Virus record (IMG/VR): IMGVR_UViG_3300036985_006490
Coordinates: 62,001-126,000 of that record
From: a virus
Reading direction: 5' to 3' (one strand)
Length of the DNA: 64,000 bases
Of this stretch, positions 42,208 through 52,900 are shown in pieces (position 1 is the stretch's first letter; every line of letters begins with the position of its first letter). The notes beneath the pieces were generated by a model. The model searched no databases and was not told the DNA's origin. It saw only the letters and a program-made list of their open reading frames with translations. Made by a program: the position numbers and the translations under genes.

Positions 42208-42855
42208 TTATGGACATGCAACAAAACTGGTTATTGTTCCATCTCCATCTACCTGAACAGCATAATTGTTTCCTCCAAAGGTAAATTTAGTAAATCGATT
42301 ATTTCCGTTGTATGGGTTGAATAATGTTACACCAAAAGCGGTTTGATATATCTTTACTCCAACTACAGGGATAGTATTCGCTTGGTTAATATATGTGTAA
42401 TAATTTGCAAGTGTAAGTGTATCACTACAGGTATTAGCTGAAGTCGAAAATGTATTTTGTCCAATTAAATGAAGGGAGAACGCAGGTGTCACAGATGGAG
42501 TTGGTGTGAATGTTGGAGTTGTTGTTGGAGTACTTGCTTGTGTAGAACTTACTGTCGGAGTATTTGTTTGAGTCTGAGTCGGAGTCGAAGTGTTTGTTGG
42601 AGTTTGAGTTGTCGAAGGGGTTATACTTGGTGTTGGAGTTGGTGTAATAGGTATTATTTCACCATCAATACAACCATTAACATCTTCAATTTTAATTACA
42701 ATATTACTATCATCATAGGGAGGAGGAACTGAAAATGTATATGGAAAAACTGAAACGGTTGAAACGTATACACAGTTCGCGCTAAATGAATCACAGTAGA
42801 ATATTTCAACTGGAGTATTTGCGGTTACCGATGTAATTGTTACTTGTTGACTCAT
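42208..42855 (-). CDS. Fibre-like protein with one Thr-Pro tract
   Basis: 215 residues. N-terminal 70 residues (MSQQVTITSVTANTPVEIFYC...VPPPYDDSNIVIKIEDVNGC) match the small protein at 42852 in pattern, then a TPTPTPSITPSTTQTP tract of about 60 residues, then a C-terminal beta domain. Overlaps the paralogue by 4 bases (ATGA). Likely a short fibre or fibre tip subunit. Confidence 0.7.
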   Translation of the reverse strand: MSQQVTITSVTANTPVEIFYCDSFSANCVYVSTVSVFPYTFSVPPPYDDSNIVIKIEDVNGCIDGEIIPITPTPTPSITPSTTQTPTNTSTPTQTQTNTPTVSSTQASTPTTTPTFTPTPSVTPAFSLHLIGQNTFSTSANTCSDTLTLANYYTYINQANTIPVVGVKIYQTAFGVTLFNPYNGNNRFTKFTFGGNNYAVQVDGDGTITSFVACP

Positions 42856-43076
42856 GATACTACAGCGCTAGTTCCTGAAATTATGCAATTGTTTGCATCA
42901 ATCGCCTTCACCATATAGTTTGGAGATACATCATATGGTGAAGGGATATCAAATATATATGGAAATGTTGAACCTATCGTTGATATATAAAAGCAACCTG
43001 ACCCATCAACTTGACAGACATAAATATCATAAGGTGTTACTCCTGAAATATTATTTATTGTAACTTGTACTCCCAT
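42852..43076 (-). CDS. Small fibre-domain protein
   Basis: 74 residues: MGVQVTINNISGVTPYDIYVC...GCFYISTIGSTFPYIFDIPSPYDVSPNYMVKAIDANNC. This is a stand-alone copy of the N-terminal domain of the 215-residue neighbour, without the Thr-Pro tract. A tandem duplication of the domain followed by acquisition of the tract in one copy is the simple reading. Confidence 0.7.
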   Translation of the reverse strand: MGVQVTINNISGVTPYDIYVCQVDGSGCFYISTIGSTFPYIFDIPSPYDVSPNYMVKAIDANNCIISGTSAVVS

Positions 43077-43088
43077 TTCTTTATTTAT

Positions 43089-46010
43089 TTAACATTGTGT
43101 TGATGATAATCCGATTACTCCACCCGATCCATTAAGGTCCCAATTGGCTCCTTGATGGTATACATATATCTCGCTAACCACATTCTGTAATGTAGAATCT
43201 GTGTATAATACACATCCAACATTAATCGTCTCACAATTTGAATATAATGTTTTCGGATTGATAATAGCGTCGGAACAAGCGTCAAAAATACTTATATCAC
43301 TCACACCACTATCTCCGAAAGCACCGATGTTTCCAGTTGCACAGGTCTCACAATTAGAATAAGTTTGAGTTGAAACACCTATAAAATAATTACCTCCAAA
43401 GTTTATTGGTGTAACTTTTGGTGGAGCAATATAAGATGTATTAAATCGACCGACATAATACCAACAATTTCCATCGTTATCTTTGAATGTTTCATTTACC
43501 GCAATTGTAAACGACACTGGTTGAGTTTGAATAACTTGAGTTATCGTTCCTCTTCCTCCACCGATACGGTTACAAGACTCATATACATATAGGAAATTAG
43601 GAGTTGCCGATGGCGACGCGGTTATTGATGGTGTTGGCGTGTTTGTAGCGGTTGGAGTTCTAGTTTGAGTCGGTGTTGGTGGAGGTGTAGTACCTACCGC
43701 AGAGGTTATAGATGGTGTTGGAGTTTGTGTTCTAGTAACACTTGGTGTAATTCCTGCAGTTGATGTAGGAGTGTTTGTCGGTGTTGATGTCGTAGTTGGT
43801 GTTGGAGTCGGTATTGTACTACAGTATTCACAAGAAGAATAGATTTGTACAATAGATCCAAGTGTGCTATTTGACGACAAATTATTATCATCTCTAGAAT
43901 AAATCACACAACGATTCACCCCGTTAACTTGAACAAACATTGTCATACCAATCACCACAGGTGTTCCCAAGAAAGACAAGGAATCGGTGGTATAGAATTC
44001 TTCACCACTACCACAATCGGTCAATACCTTAGCAGATACACAACTAAATGTCTCATCCAACATTTCAAAAGTAACACTACCTTCAATGGACACGGTTCTT
44101 GTAAGTGTAACTGAAGGTGTCAATGTCACAGTTGGAGTTGTTGAAGTGAATCCACTTAAACTAAAATTAATACCCACACCAGAACAGAAGTTACCCGAAG
44201 GAGTTGGTGTAGGAGTTACTCCTATTGAATCTATGATGAAATTAACATCATCACAAGCAATACTCGGAGTTGGCGTTGGTAATGGTTCCCAATCACAATC
44301 GAAATACGCATTGAAATTAAATATTGAACAGTCAACACCAGTTGGCGTTGGAGTTGGGCAAATTCCGCCTTCAAAATCATTTGCCGAAATATCAGGACAC
44401 TGTGAATTACAAGGATTGGAACCTCTTAATAAACAAGTTCCTCCCAATGTATCACTCAAACACCAAAAACTTCCAGTATGATAAATGACCGCAGAAGTTA
44501 TTCCATCTCCCGAATAATAAATTCTTGAGTTGTAAGTTCCAGCCGATTCATAGTTTCCATTGTACCCTGAGAAAGATGGTAATGTGGTATAGAAACAGAA
44601 GTCAGTAAATGCACATGCCGATGGTGACGGTGATACTGTCGGAGTATTCGTCGGTGTAGATTGTGGTGTATTGGTCGGAGTTGACGTAGGTACACAAAAA
44701 GAACAATCATCAAAATCAGGATCACCAAAATCAGGTCCACCTGGCCCTGAGAATTCAACGAAACTATAACACTCCCCATTATAAAGATAAGCCGCTCCAA
44801 CAAATGCAGTATCTTCATTTACATTGGCATATAATACACTTCCGTCGGAACACTTATAAAGTAATGCTGCTGTTAGAGCAGTTCTTGGACACGAAGAATC
44901 CGCACATGTTGGAACCTGTGTGAATGTAACTCCAACAGAATTGTATAAAGTCCCACTAGTAAACCCACTTACAATTGTTGCACATCCTTCGAATTCAATA
45001 CTATTAGTAATACAATATACATCACCAATTACAGTAGGAATACTTGGTCCTCCAAATCTGAATATGTTTGAACCATTTGTACAATCTTGAAATTGTATAA
45101 CAATACTATTTGTTGGTGACGGTGTTTGTGTCGTTGTTGGAGTTTGTGTTGCGGTATTAGTTGGAGTTTGAGTCTGTGTTGCAGTATTTGTAGGAGTTTG
45201 AGTCTGTGTTGCAGTGTTAGTAGGAGTTTGAGTCTGTGTTGCAGTGTTAGTAGGAGTTTGAGTCTGTGTTGCAGTGTTAGTAGGAGTTTGAGTCGTAGTA
45301 TTCGTTGGCGTGGCAGTATTCGTTGCCGTTTGTGTTGGAGTTTCAGTAGGAGTTTGAGTCGTAGTATTTGTTGGCGTGGCAGTATTCGTTGCCGTTTGTG
45401 TAGGAGTCTGAGTTGAGGTTTCTGTAGGAGTCTGAGTTTGTGTAGGAGTTGTGGTTGGAGTAGGCGTTGCAGTATTCGTTGCCGTTGTCGTAGGAGTTTG
45501 TGTTGGAGTCTCAGTAGGCGTTTCTGTAGGAGTAGGTGTTTGTGTTTCAGTAGCAGTTGGAGTCAATCCTGGAGGTGCCGTTATACTTGGTGTCGGAGTT
45601 TGGGTTGGAGTTTCTGTTGGAGTCTGTGTTGGTGTTGAAGTATTTGTTGGTGTTGGAGTGGGAGTTATCACCGTACAACATTCACTAATACTTCCCGTTA
45701 CAGGTACTACATCAGCATAGTCAAATGTTGGACTTGATATTTCGCCACAAGTAGGTGGTGCGACACACTGGATATCACTTGTAGCAATCAATACACTACC
45801 AATCTGTCCTGAAGATATAAATGTATTTCCTGTTGAACTATCACTATAATGTGCAATTACATTTATATCAAATGGAGCAGCTATTTGAGTTCCTCCACAA
45901 CCATCAAAGAATTGGATATTCCAATCTGTTGTACTTGCGAAATAACCAGGACAATCAAAACATTCATTAGGAATACTTGTCGTACCTGTTATTGTATAAC
46001 AATTAGCCAT
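43089..46010 (-). CDS. Large mucin-like Thr-Pro-rich fibre protein
   Basis: 973 residues. After a 115-residue Cys-containing head domain comes a tract of about 185 residues made of TPTxTATQTQ-like units, then beta/Cys domains separated by further TPTPT spacers (near residues 450, 580, 640, 760 and 800). No signal peptide; starts [24 protein letters not shown]. The layout of Cys-rich globules joined by stiff Thr-Pro spacers resembles mucins. The tract is encoded by tandem DNA repeats and so may vary in length. Probably an extended host-binding fibre and, by inference, a glycosylation substrate. Confidence 0.75.
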   Translation of the reverse strand: MANCYTITGTTSIPNECFDCPGYFASTTDWNIQFFDGCGGTQIAAPFDINVIAHYSDSSTGNTFISSGQIGSVLIATSDIQCVAPPTCGEISSPTFDYADVVPVTGSISECCTVITPTPTPTNTSTPTQTPTETPTQTPTPSITAPPGLTPTATETQTPTPTETPTETPTQTPTTTATNTATPTPTTTPTQTQTPTETSTQTPTQTATNTATPTNTTTQTPTETPTQTATNTATPTNTTTQTPTNTATQTQTPTNTATQTQTPTNTATQTQTPTNTATQTQTPTNTATQTPTTTQTPSPTNSIVIQFQDCTNGSNIFRFGGPSIPTVIGDVYCITNSIEFEGCATIVSGFTSGTLYNSVGVTFTQVPTCADSSCPRTALTAALLYKCSDGSVLYANVNEDTAFVGAAYLYNGECYSFVEFSGPGGPDFGDPDFDDCSFCVPTSTPTNTPQSTPTNTPTVSPSPSACAFTDFCFYTTLPSFSGYNGNYESAGTYNSRIYYSGDGITSAVIYHTGSFWCLSDTLGGTCLLRGSNPCNSQCPDISANDFEGGICPTPTPTGVDCSIFNFNAYFDCDWEPLPTPTPSIACDDVNFIIDSIGVTPTPTPSGNFCSGVGINFSLSGFTSTTPTVTLTPSVTLTRTVSIEGSVTFEMLDETFSCVSAKVLTDCGSGEEFYTTDSLSFLGTPVVIGMTMFVQVNGVNRCVIYSRDDNNLSSNSTLGSIVQIYSSCEYCSTIPTPTPTTTSTPTNTPTSTAGITPSVTRTQTPTPSITSAVGTTPPPTPTQTRTPTATNTPTPSITASPSATPNFLYVYESCNRIGGGRGTITQVIQTQPVSFTIAVNETFKDNDGNCWYYVGRFNTSYIAPPKVTPINFGGNYFIGVSTQTYSNCETCATGNIGAFGDSGVSDISIFDACSDAIINPKTLYSNCETINVGCVLYTDSTLQNVVSEIYVYHQGANWDLNGSGGVIGLSSTQC
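45151..45300. repeat. Five tandem 30-bp units in the mucin-like gene
   Basis: Units begin at 45151, 45181, 45211, 45241 and 45271; the third and fourth are identical and others differ at a few bases. Each encodes a 10-residue [10 protein letters not shown]-type unit, so copy-number change keeps the frame. Confidence 0.9.
45295..45420. repeat. Two 66-bp units in the mucin-like gene
   Basis: GTAGTATTCGTTGGCGTGGC (from 45295) recurs with few changes from 45361; the repeat length of 66 bases equals 22 codons. It adjoins the 30-bp array, so the tract grew by repeats of more than one size. Confidence 0.75.
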
Positions 46011-46158
46011 CTGTTTCCCCTCTATAAAAATTTATTGATATTATATCCATGTAATTATTGTTCCTATATAAATAACCAGATATTAGGTTTTATACATCCA
46101 ATAATATAGTTTTGTTGAAAACTAAATAAAGTAGTACCTCGATAATATTTATATGTGT
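46011..46158. promoter_or_regulatory. Divergent intergenic region between fibre and glycan operons
   Basis: 148 bases with no gene. Reads TATAAAAATTTATTGATATTATATCC toward the fibre gene and GATAATATTTATATG toward the plus-strand gene at 46159, both AT-rich and promoter-like. The fibre genes (minus) and glycan genes (plus) start from here, the main strand switch of the window. No hairpin seen. Confidence 0.45.
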
Positions 46159-46329
46159 ATGAAACTTCTAAACACAATTCAAAATATTATCAAAGAGGCT
46201 GAAGAACAATATAACAATGCTTGTGATTCATGTGTCCCTGTTGAAGAATTGGACAGGCTTGAAAAACATTACAAAGATTCCCTCAAACTACTGAAGTTAT
46301 ATCAGTCTGAAGAAAAAAAGAAACGTTAA
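46159..46329 (+). CDS. Small coiled-coil protein with head-targeting-like leader
   Basis: 56 residues from ATG at 46159 (a Met two codons earlier at 46153 is also possible). N-terminus MKLLNTIQNIIKEAEEQ again ends a hydrophobic segment with I-x-E. The rest is a charged coiled coil with a CDSC pair (residues 22-25). It opens the plus-strand operon. Function unknown; the leader suggests packaging. Confidence 0.6.
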   Translation: MKLLNTIQNIIKEAEEQYNNACDSCVPVEELDRLEKHYKDSLKLLKLYQSEEKKKR

Positions 46330-46369
46330 TAATAGATTTTTTATATCATCTTTCATATATTTCTCCAAT

Positions 46370-47308
46370 ATGAAAGAGCCATTGTTGGATTTACATTTAT
46401 CTAAAGGACTTGGAGACACTATTTGTTCAACCCCATCACTTCGTAAATTATTTTTTGCCTACGGAAAAAAAATATCAGTTCTAACAGACCATCCATACAT
46501 TTTCAAAAACAATAAGTATGTGGACAAAATTTTTAATACCACAGAAACTTCAAGAGAAAGTTTGGCAGAACAATATGAATTGTTAGTGAGTTTTGCTCCA
46601 AATTTGGAAAACAAATACAATTTAGGGTTACGCCATAATACAATGGACATCCGACAATTCCACTCATCAGGTTTGGGGTTCACTCTATTACCTGATGAAT
46701 GTCATACAGAATTTGTACCTGATGAATGGGATTCAATCGAAAATTTACCTGACAAATTTATTTTAATTCATCCCGTACAAAGTTGGGCAGCAAGAACTTG
46801 GGATAAAGACAAATGGAAATTACTAACCAACATGTTGAATGATAATGGTATTGCGGTCATTTCAGTTGGAAAATCTTCAAGTGAGATAGGGTTTCATATG
46901 GTACAAAAACCAGTCTTTGATTTCCCCATTAAATTAGGTTTGAACTTAATGAATCAAACGACCATATCACAAACTTGGTGGTTAATACAAAAAAGTTTGG
47001 CATTTGTAACCATGGATTCTGGGCTGTTACATTTAGCGGGTACGACAGATGCACAAATCATTCAACTTGGTAGTTCGATAAATTGGAGATTGAGGGCTCC
47101 GTACAGAAACGGTCGACAAGATTACAAGTATCACTACGTTGATGGTGAATGTAAAATTGCTTGCGCTTCCGACATGAGATATGGAGTTAGAGAGTGGAAT
47201 TCAATCAGAGGTATTCCTCCTTTGGTAGGTTGTTTAGAGGGGAAATCAGAATTTGTTTGTCACCCAAACGTAAATCAAATTTTTAATAAAATAATTGAAA
47301 TAATATAA
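46370..47308 (+). CDS. GT9-type glycosyltransferase
   Basis: 312 residues. N-terminal SKGLGDTICSTPSLRKLF is the GLGD motif of ADP-heptose:LPS heptosyltransferases (GT9), and HPVQSWAARTWDKDKW with TMDSGLLHLAGTTDAQIIQL match the donor-binding C-terminal half. It would transfer a heptose or similar sugar from a nucleotide carrier. First enzyme of the plus-strand glycan operon, 3 bases before the methyltransferase. Confidence 0.8.
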   Translation: MKEPLLDLHLSKGLGDTICSTPSLRKLFFAYGKKISVLTDHPYIFKNNKYVDKIFNTTETSRESLAEQYELLVSFAPNLENKYNLGLRHNTMDIRQFHSSGLGFTLLPDECHTEFVPDEWDSIENLPDKFILIHPVQSWAARTWDKDKWKLLTNMLNDNGIAVISVGKSSSEIGFHMVQKPVFDFPIKLGLNLMNQTTISQTWWLIQKSLAFVTMDSGLLHLAGTTDAQIIQLGSSINWRLRAPYRNGRQDYKYHYVDGECKIACASDMRYGVREWNSIRGIPPLVGCLEGKSEFVCHPNVNQIFNKIIEII

Positions 47309-47311
47309 ATA

Positions 47312-47929
47312 ATGAAAAATAAAGACAAATCAAGAATCGATTTAATAGTTGAGATTGGGAAAGAATTCCCTAACGGAAGAGGTGTTGAAGTCGGAACATT
47401 TAAAGGTGAATTTTCTAAAAAGATTATGGAAAATTGGGACGGAACATTATATATGGTTGATGTTTGGAGACCACTATCAAATGAAGAATACTTAGATTCA
47501 AGTAATCATGGTAATCATGAAAATAATATTTATGCCGAGGCAATGAATAGCATCAAAGGATTCGAAGATAGAGCGGTTATGGTTAGGGCTTCATCTGAAA
47601 TTGCGTCCAGTATTTTTGAGGATAATTCATTGGATTTTGTGTACATAGACGCGAATCATGCATATGACTATGTGGTTCAAGACATAGATTTGTGGTATCC
47701 GAAAGTTAAAAACGGTGGTTACTTGTGTGGACACGATTATATTAATTTAAATTGGTATAATGACCCTAATTTTTGTAAAAATGGAAAAGACAAACACATT
47801 TATTCTAACTCTAATTTTTACCACGGAGTATTTGGAGTTAATCCTGCCGTCGATGAATTTTGTGAAAAAAACGGATATAATCCTCAAATCACAAATGAGT
47901 GGTTTGGAACATGGTGGTTAAAAAAATGA
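47312..47929 (+). CDS. Class I SAM methyltransferase (Methyltransf_24 type)
   Basis: 205 residues. SAM-binding motif GVEVGTFKGEFS near residue 27, LYMVDVW near 50, then SLDFVYIDANHAYDYV near 108 and NGGYLCGHDY near 138. The D-x-N-H and GHDY pattern is common in sugar or cell-surface O-methyltransferases. Probably methylates a glycan made by this operon. Its stop overlaps the next start as ATGA. Confidence 0.75.
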   Translation: MKNKDKSRIDLIVEIGKEFPNGRGVEVGTFKGEFSKKIMENWDGTLYMVDVWRPLSNEEYLDSSNHGNHENNIYAEAMNSIKGFEDRAVMVRASSEIASSIFEDNSLDFVYIDANHAYDYVVQDIDLWYPKVKNGGYLCGHDYINLNWYNDPNFCKNGKDKHIYSNSNFYHGVFGVNPAVDEFCEKNGYNPQITNEWFGTWWLKK

Positions 47930-48702
47930 AAAGTAAAAATATTATAGTAGTACAAAACGTATTTGATGACTTATCTAAAACATCACAAAGTATTGAATCG
48001 ATAAGATTTGCTGCTCACAGATGGGAATGTGATTTTTATGAAATGTCATATTTCAAAAATCCTGATTCTCCTTGTATTTTATTATGGGATAGGATTTGGG
48101 CTATGGAAAATTTTAAAAATTTTGATAAAGTTTTAATTGTTGATCCAGATGTTATAATTAATGAAGAGGCTCCGAATATTTTCGATATGATGGAACCAAC
48201 AACTGATTTATGTGTTGTCCATAATATAAATAGAGACAGAGTAAGTACTCCATATCTTGAAGATATATCAGTTAAGATATCAAAATTACACAACTCAATC
48301 GATATATTTCAAAGAAAAATAAATAGTTTCTCAGAAAATACTTATCTTGAAAATTATTTTAATATGGGTGTTTTTCTTTATAGGCCCAAATCACTTTTCC
48401 CTATAATACAGGAAATGAAAGAATTGATGTTTAACGATGAAGAACTAATGAAGTATCTTAGTTACAAAGAATGTGGAGATTGGTTTCCTTCTCAAAATTT
48501 TACAAGTGCATATTTAACACACTCTAATCTTAATATAAAATTTCTATCAAAAGAATGGAATTGGTTGGCTCCTGATATACACACAGAGTGTAATGAAGAA
48601 TATTTTTGGGGTAAAATGAAACCAAATATATATCATTTTACTGGAACAGATCTATCAAAAGAAAGACTAAAAACTTATACAAATTGGAAAAAAAATGGCT
48701 AA
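47926..48702 (+). CDS. GT8-like glycosyltransferase
   Basis: 258 residues from the ATG at 47926, which overlaps the previous stop (ATGA). A DxD-type motif VLIVDPDVII lies near residue 70 and FNMGVFLYRP near 150 corresponds to the conserved NxG region of GT-A family 8 enzymes. The C-terminal PNIYHFTGTD supplies a possible donor-site His. Donor and acceptor unknown. Overlaps the aminotransferase gene by 8 bases. Confidence 0.65.
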   Translation: MKSKNIIVVQNVFDDLSKTSQSIESIRFAAHRWECDFYEMSYFKNPDSPCILLWDRIWAMENFKNFDKVLIVDPDVIINEEAPNIFDMMEPTTDLCVVHNINRDRVSTPYLEDISVKISKLHNSIDIFQRKINSFSENTYLENYFNMGVFLYRPKSLFPIIQEMKELMFNDEELMKYLSYKECGDWFPSQNFTSAYLTHSNLNIKFLSKEWNWLAPDIHTECNEEYFWGKMKPNIYHFTGTDLSKERLKTYTNWKKNG

Positions 48703-49336
48703 TGGAATTTACAAAATAACTGAGGATTTTGAAAAATCACTCTCGGACTACACTGGGTCTCCGTATGTTGTGACTTTAGATAATATGAGTAACGGACTAT
48801 TCCTTGCTTTATATTATGAACATAAAATTAAAGACAGAACTGAAAAGATAATTACCATTCCATCACGAACTTACCCATCAGTTCCTTGCGAAATTATTCA
48901 TACGGGATTGAAAGTTGGGTTTGAACCCGTGGAAGGTAGAACTATAAAAGGAGCATACCAACTCAAAGGTTCTAACGTTTGGGATTCTGCTCTAAGATTT
49001 ACCGCAGATATGTACATTCCAAATACTCACATGTGTATATCATTTACAGGCCCTTATAAACATTTCAAATTATCAAAAGGTGGAGCAATATTAACTGATG
49101 AATATGAGGCATACCTTTGGTTCAAAAGAGCAAGGTACAGTGGCAGAAGAGAAACTTCATACCATGATGACCATTTTGATATGCTGGGTTGGAACTTTTA
49201 TATGATGCCAGAGTTAGCGGCTAGAGGAATGCTACTAATGAACCAATTTTATAATTTGGATGGAACAAAAAAGTATAACTTAGATTTAGAATTACCATAT
49301 CCTGATTTATCAAAATACGAAATATATCAAAAATGA
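48695..49336 (+). CDS. DegT/DnrJ-type sugar aminotransferase-like protein, short form
   Basis: 213 residues. The PLP-fold pattern of DegT/DnrJ/EryC1 enzymes is present: YTGSPYVVTLDNMSNGLFLAL, IPSRTYPSVPCEIIHTG, the VWDSALRF Asp, and SFTGPYKHFKLSKGGAIL with the candidate PLP lysine. Full enzymes are about 370-400 residues; the C-terminal small domain is absent. Either a minimal enzyme or an inactive relative. It pairs with the PglD-like acyltransferase, implying an amino-sugar that is then N-acylated. Confidence 0.7.
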   Translation: MANGIYKITEDFEKSLSDYTGSPYVVTLDNMSNGLFLALYYEHKIKDRTEKIITIPSRTYPSVPCEIIHTGLKVGFEPVEGRTIKGAYQLKGSNVWDSALRFTADMYIPNTHMCISFTGPYKHFKLSKGGAILTDEYEAYLWFKRARYSGRRETSYHDDHFDMLGWNFYMMPELAARGMLLMNQFYNLDGTKKYNLDLELPYPDLSKYEIYQK

Positions 49337-49905
49337 AAAAAGCATTGATTGGATTCGGAGGTCATGCACGGGAAGTGATGGCACAGATGGGTAAAAATTT
49401 AGTTTGTTTTGTAGATGATGAATTTGTAGTAGAAGGAACAAAACCAATTTCGGAATTTAATCCCAAAAAATATAAGGTGATGATAGCAATTGCGAACCCT
49501 CAAATTAGGAAACAAATATTATCAAAATTACCAAAAAATACAAAGTTTTTCAGTTGGATTCACCCAACGTCTTTAATACTTAATAATGTTAAAATTGGAG
49601 AGGGAAGTTTCGTTGGAGCTTACTCCATAATTACTACTAATATAAAAATTGGGAATCACTGTATCCTAAACAGAATGAATCAAATTGGACATGATTGTGT
49701 AATTGGTGATTTTTTCAGTGCTATGCCAGGTTCAATTGTTTCCGGAAATGTCAATATACAAGATTCCGTATATCTCGGGAATAATTCATGTATTAAAGAA
49801 AATATTACAATACACAATGACACTACAATTGGTATGAACGCTTCGGTAGTCAAAAATATAATTGAGTCTGGAATCTATGTGGGAGTACCATCAAAAAAAA
49901 TATAA
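49333..49905 (+). CDS. PglD/NeuD-type sugar acyltransferase
   Basis: 190 residues. N-terminal Rossmann-like domain with KKALIGFGGHAREVM (the G-x-G-G-H motif of PglD/NeuD), then left-handed beta-helix hexapeptides (VKIGEGSFVGAYSIITTNIKIG) with the catalytic His in NQIGHDCVIGDF. Family members N-acetylate amino-sugars such as UDP-QuiNAc4N. Overlaps the aminotransferase by 4 bases, so the two steps are coupled. Confidence 0.85.
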   Translation: MKKALIGFGGHAREVMAQMGKNLVCFVDDEFVVEGTKPISEFNPKKYKVMIAIANPQIRKQILSKLPKNTKFFSWIHPTSLILNNVKIGEGSFVGAYSIITTNIKIGNHCILNRMNQIGHDCVIGDFFSAMPGSIVSGNVNIQDSVYLGNNSCIKENITIHNDTTIGMNASVVKNIIESGIYVGVPSKKI

Positions 49906-49923
49906 ATAACATAACGCGTATAC

Positions 49924-52900
49924 ATGAGATCATTTATTACTCACACAACCGAAAATTACGAACATATAACATTAAACTTAGTTAAGAGTATCAACAAATA
50001 TTCTGATTATAAAATTATTGTTTACACAATAGATTATGATGGTTCCGATAATCTACAAAAAGAAACTACATGTATAAGATTAGATTTGAACCTTCCGAGT
50101 TTGGATGATTCAAGTTTTATTTTAGACACAAATGGTAATTCATATGTTAATAGACCAAAAATTAGAACTTACTTAACTTTAGGTGCTAAAATTGACGCAA
50201 TGTTACATGCCACATCCATTATTGATGAATGGGTTTACATTGACTCAGATAGTATTGTAAATAAGAATGTTGATGAGTTATTCGATCACTGTAATAAAAT
50301 TACAGAGTTCCCATTAGCAACTTTAGGACCTTATGAATATGTTTTAATAACTACCCCTGATGGAAAATTATTAGGAAATCCATATTGGAAAGAAAACAAT
50401 ACAGTCGATAATGAAAATACTTTAGAATGGCCCTTAATGAAATTTATGGGTATAAATCCGAATCAAAGAAGTCATTATCGAACGACAAATATTTTAGTTG
50501 GAAACTCTAAAACAAAAGATTTTTTGAAAATATGGAAAGAAACTAAAGACATTTTACCAAAATTAGTTTCATTAGAAACTATCGCCCCTTACCATGAAGA
50601 AACATTATACAACGTATTAATTTGGAAAATTAATCCAAATCATGAAGGCTTGCCTATTTCATATATAAATGTTAATAGTGCCGACAGATTAAACCATTTT
50701 TTCAAATTTGTGCCAATAAAAAAAACAACAATTGACCACTTTTATGTCATACCTGAAAACAAAAATGATATTAAGGTTTTTCACGGAGAAAAACGTCAAT
50801 CAGAGATTGATAAAATGTTTGAAATAATTGATAATTCCAAAAATACTAAAGTTTTATTTTTAGCCCCTCACCTATCAACAGGTGGAATGCCATCTTACTT
50901 ATTAAAACGAATAGAAAGTCTCATTCAATATACATCAGATGTTGAAATATTTGTTGCAGAGTTTTGTGAATATTCAAATTTATATACAGTTCAAAGAAAC
51001 AGAATTAAAGAATTGATACCAGAACAAAGATTTTGGACTATTAATACTCTATCAAACCATACTGTTGAAAATTCAATGAAAGTTATAGACATTATTAAAA
51101 GTAATTCTATTGATATTGTACACGTTGACGAAATGATTGAAGGTTTTGATTCATTTAATAAAGTACCAAATGAGTTAAAAAATGCCCTCTACAACAATGA
51201 TAGAACTTGGAGAGTTGTAGAAACCTGTCATAATATTTGGTTCGACCCAAACACGTTAAAACAATTTCATCCTGATGCATATGCTTTATGTACCCCATAC
51301 CACTTGGAGAACACATTCAAAGAAATGCCATCCCACAAAGAGGTTTTCGAGTTCCCAATTGAAAACAATTTCAGGTCTCGTGAGGAACAAATCAAATCTC
51401 AAGAAATACTGGGATTAGATAGTACAAAAATTCACATAATCAATGTTGGTTTATGGACCTCAGGTAAAAATCAAGGTGAGGGGATTGAAATTGCAAGACA
51501 TTTTCAAGATAGAAACGTTGAATTTCATTTCGTAGGAAATCAAGCTTCAAACTTTGAAAGTTATTGGGGCCCTTTGATGTTAAACTTACCATCCAACGTT
51601 CGCGTTTGGGGAGAAAGGAATGACGTAGAAACCTTTATGAAAGCGTCCGACATTTTAATGTTTAATTCGACTTGGGAATGTAATCCATTGGTGATACGTG
51701 AAGCAGCATCACTGGGTCTAAAGATTATTACCAGAGATTTACCACAATATGTTGGAATGTTTAAGGGACTAATTACACCTCTTTCTGATGAAATTTCCAA
51801 CAATGTTGGTTTGTTACGTAAATTAATTTCTTCAACACGTGATTACCAAATACTGAATGGCATGACAGAAGAATTCACAGAAAAACATTATAATCTATAT
51901 AAATTCTTGTTAACACAAGAACCAATAAAAAACTTAAAAAATAATTCTAAAGTACATGTTAAACAATTTTTTGTAAACGAACCGTTTTTAGAAATTACAG
52001 GTGAAAGTGATAGTGAATATGATATTAAGTTTTTTGACGAATCAGGAATTTGCCATTACGATAATAAAATTAAATCAAACCATTGGATTAAATTAAATCG
52101 AAAATATTTTACCAAATGGAATACCAAAATTTTAGAAGATGGTGTTTTGATATATGACAAAACTCTTGATTATAAAGGTAAACGAGTTTTCATAAACTTT
52201 GATAGTCGTTCTTTGGGAGATACTATATCATGGATACCTTATGTTCTTGAATTCAAGAATGTTCATCAATGTGATGTGATTGTATCAACCCATTTGAATC
52301 ATCTTTTCCGTGATGTATATTCAGAATTAGAATTCGTGGAACCAGGAAATGTTATTCATAATATTCACGGACAATATAATATTGGTTGGTTTTATGATGT
52401 AAATAAAGAACCAGTCTTGCCAAACACAATTCCGTTACAACAAGCCGCAACAAATATTTTAGGATTACCATATACTGAAATAAAACCAAGAATTTCATAT
52501 AAAATTTATGACAGACCTTATAAAGAAAAGTATATAACAATTGCAACCAACTCGACCGCAGGATGTAAGTTTTGGACAAAAGAGGGATGGCAAGAACTTA
52601 TTAATCATATTAGCTCTTTAGGTTACAAAGTTGTTAATGTGTCCAAAGAAAATAACCCATTCAATAATTGTGAAAAATTAAAAAACACTGAAATGGATTA
52701 CACAATGAATGTCATTCATCACAGTGAATTCTTTGTAGGATTGTCAAGTGGATTGTCTTGGTTATCTTGGGCAATGGGGAAACACGTTGTAATGATTAGT
52801 AACTTTACAGAATCAAATCACGAATTTACTTCCAATTGTACAAGAATTACAAACCCAAATGTTTGTAATGGATGCTGGAACAGTCCTATTCATAGATTCG

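Noticed and set aside
41719-42732. Plus-strand Trp/Cys/Ser-rich ORFs in the fibre region
   Set aside because: They mirror TPTPT codons on the other strand and have no plausible product.
45151-45420. CRISPR-like array
   Set aside because: The units are directly adjacent without unique spacers and encode protein in frame.
45126-45720. Plus-strand ORFs full of Cys, Ser and Val repeats over the mucin-like gene
   Set aside because: They are antisense readings of the Thr-Pro repeat DNA; the minus-strand frame gives a coherent 973-residue protein.
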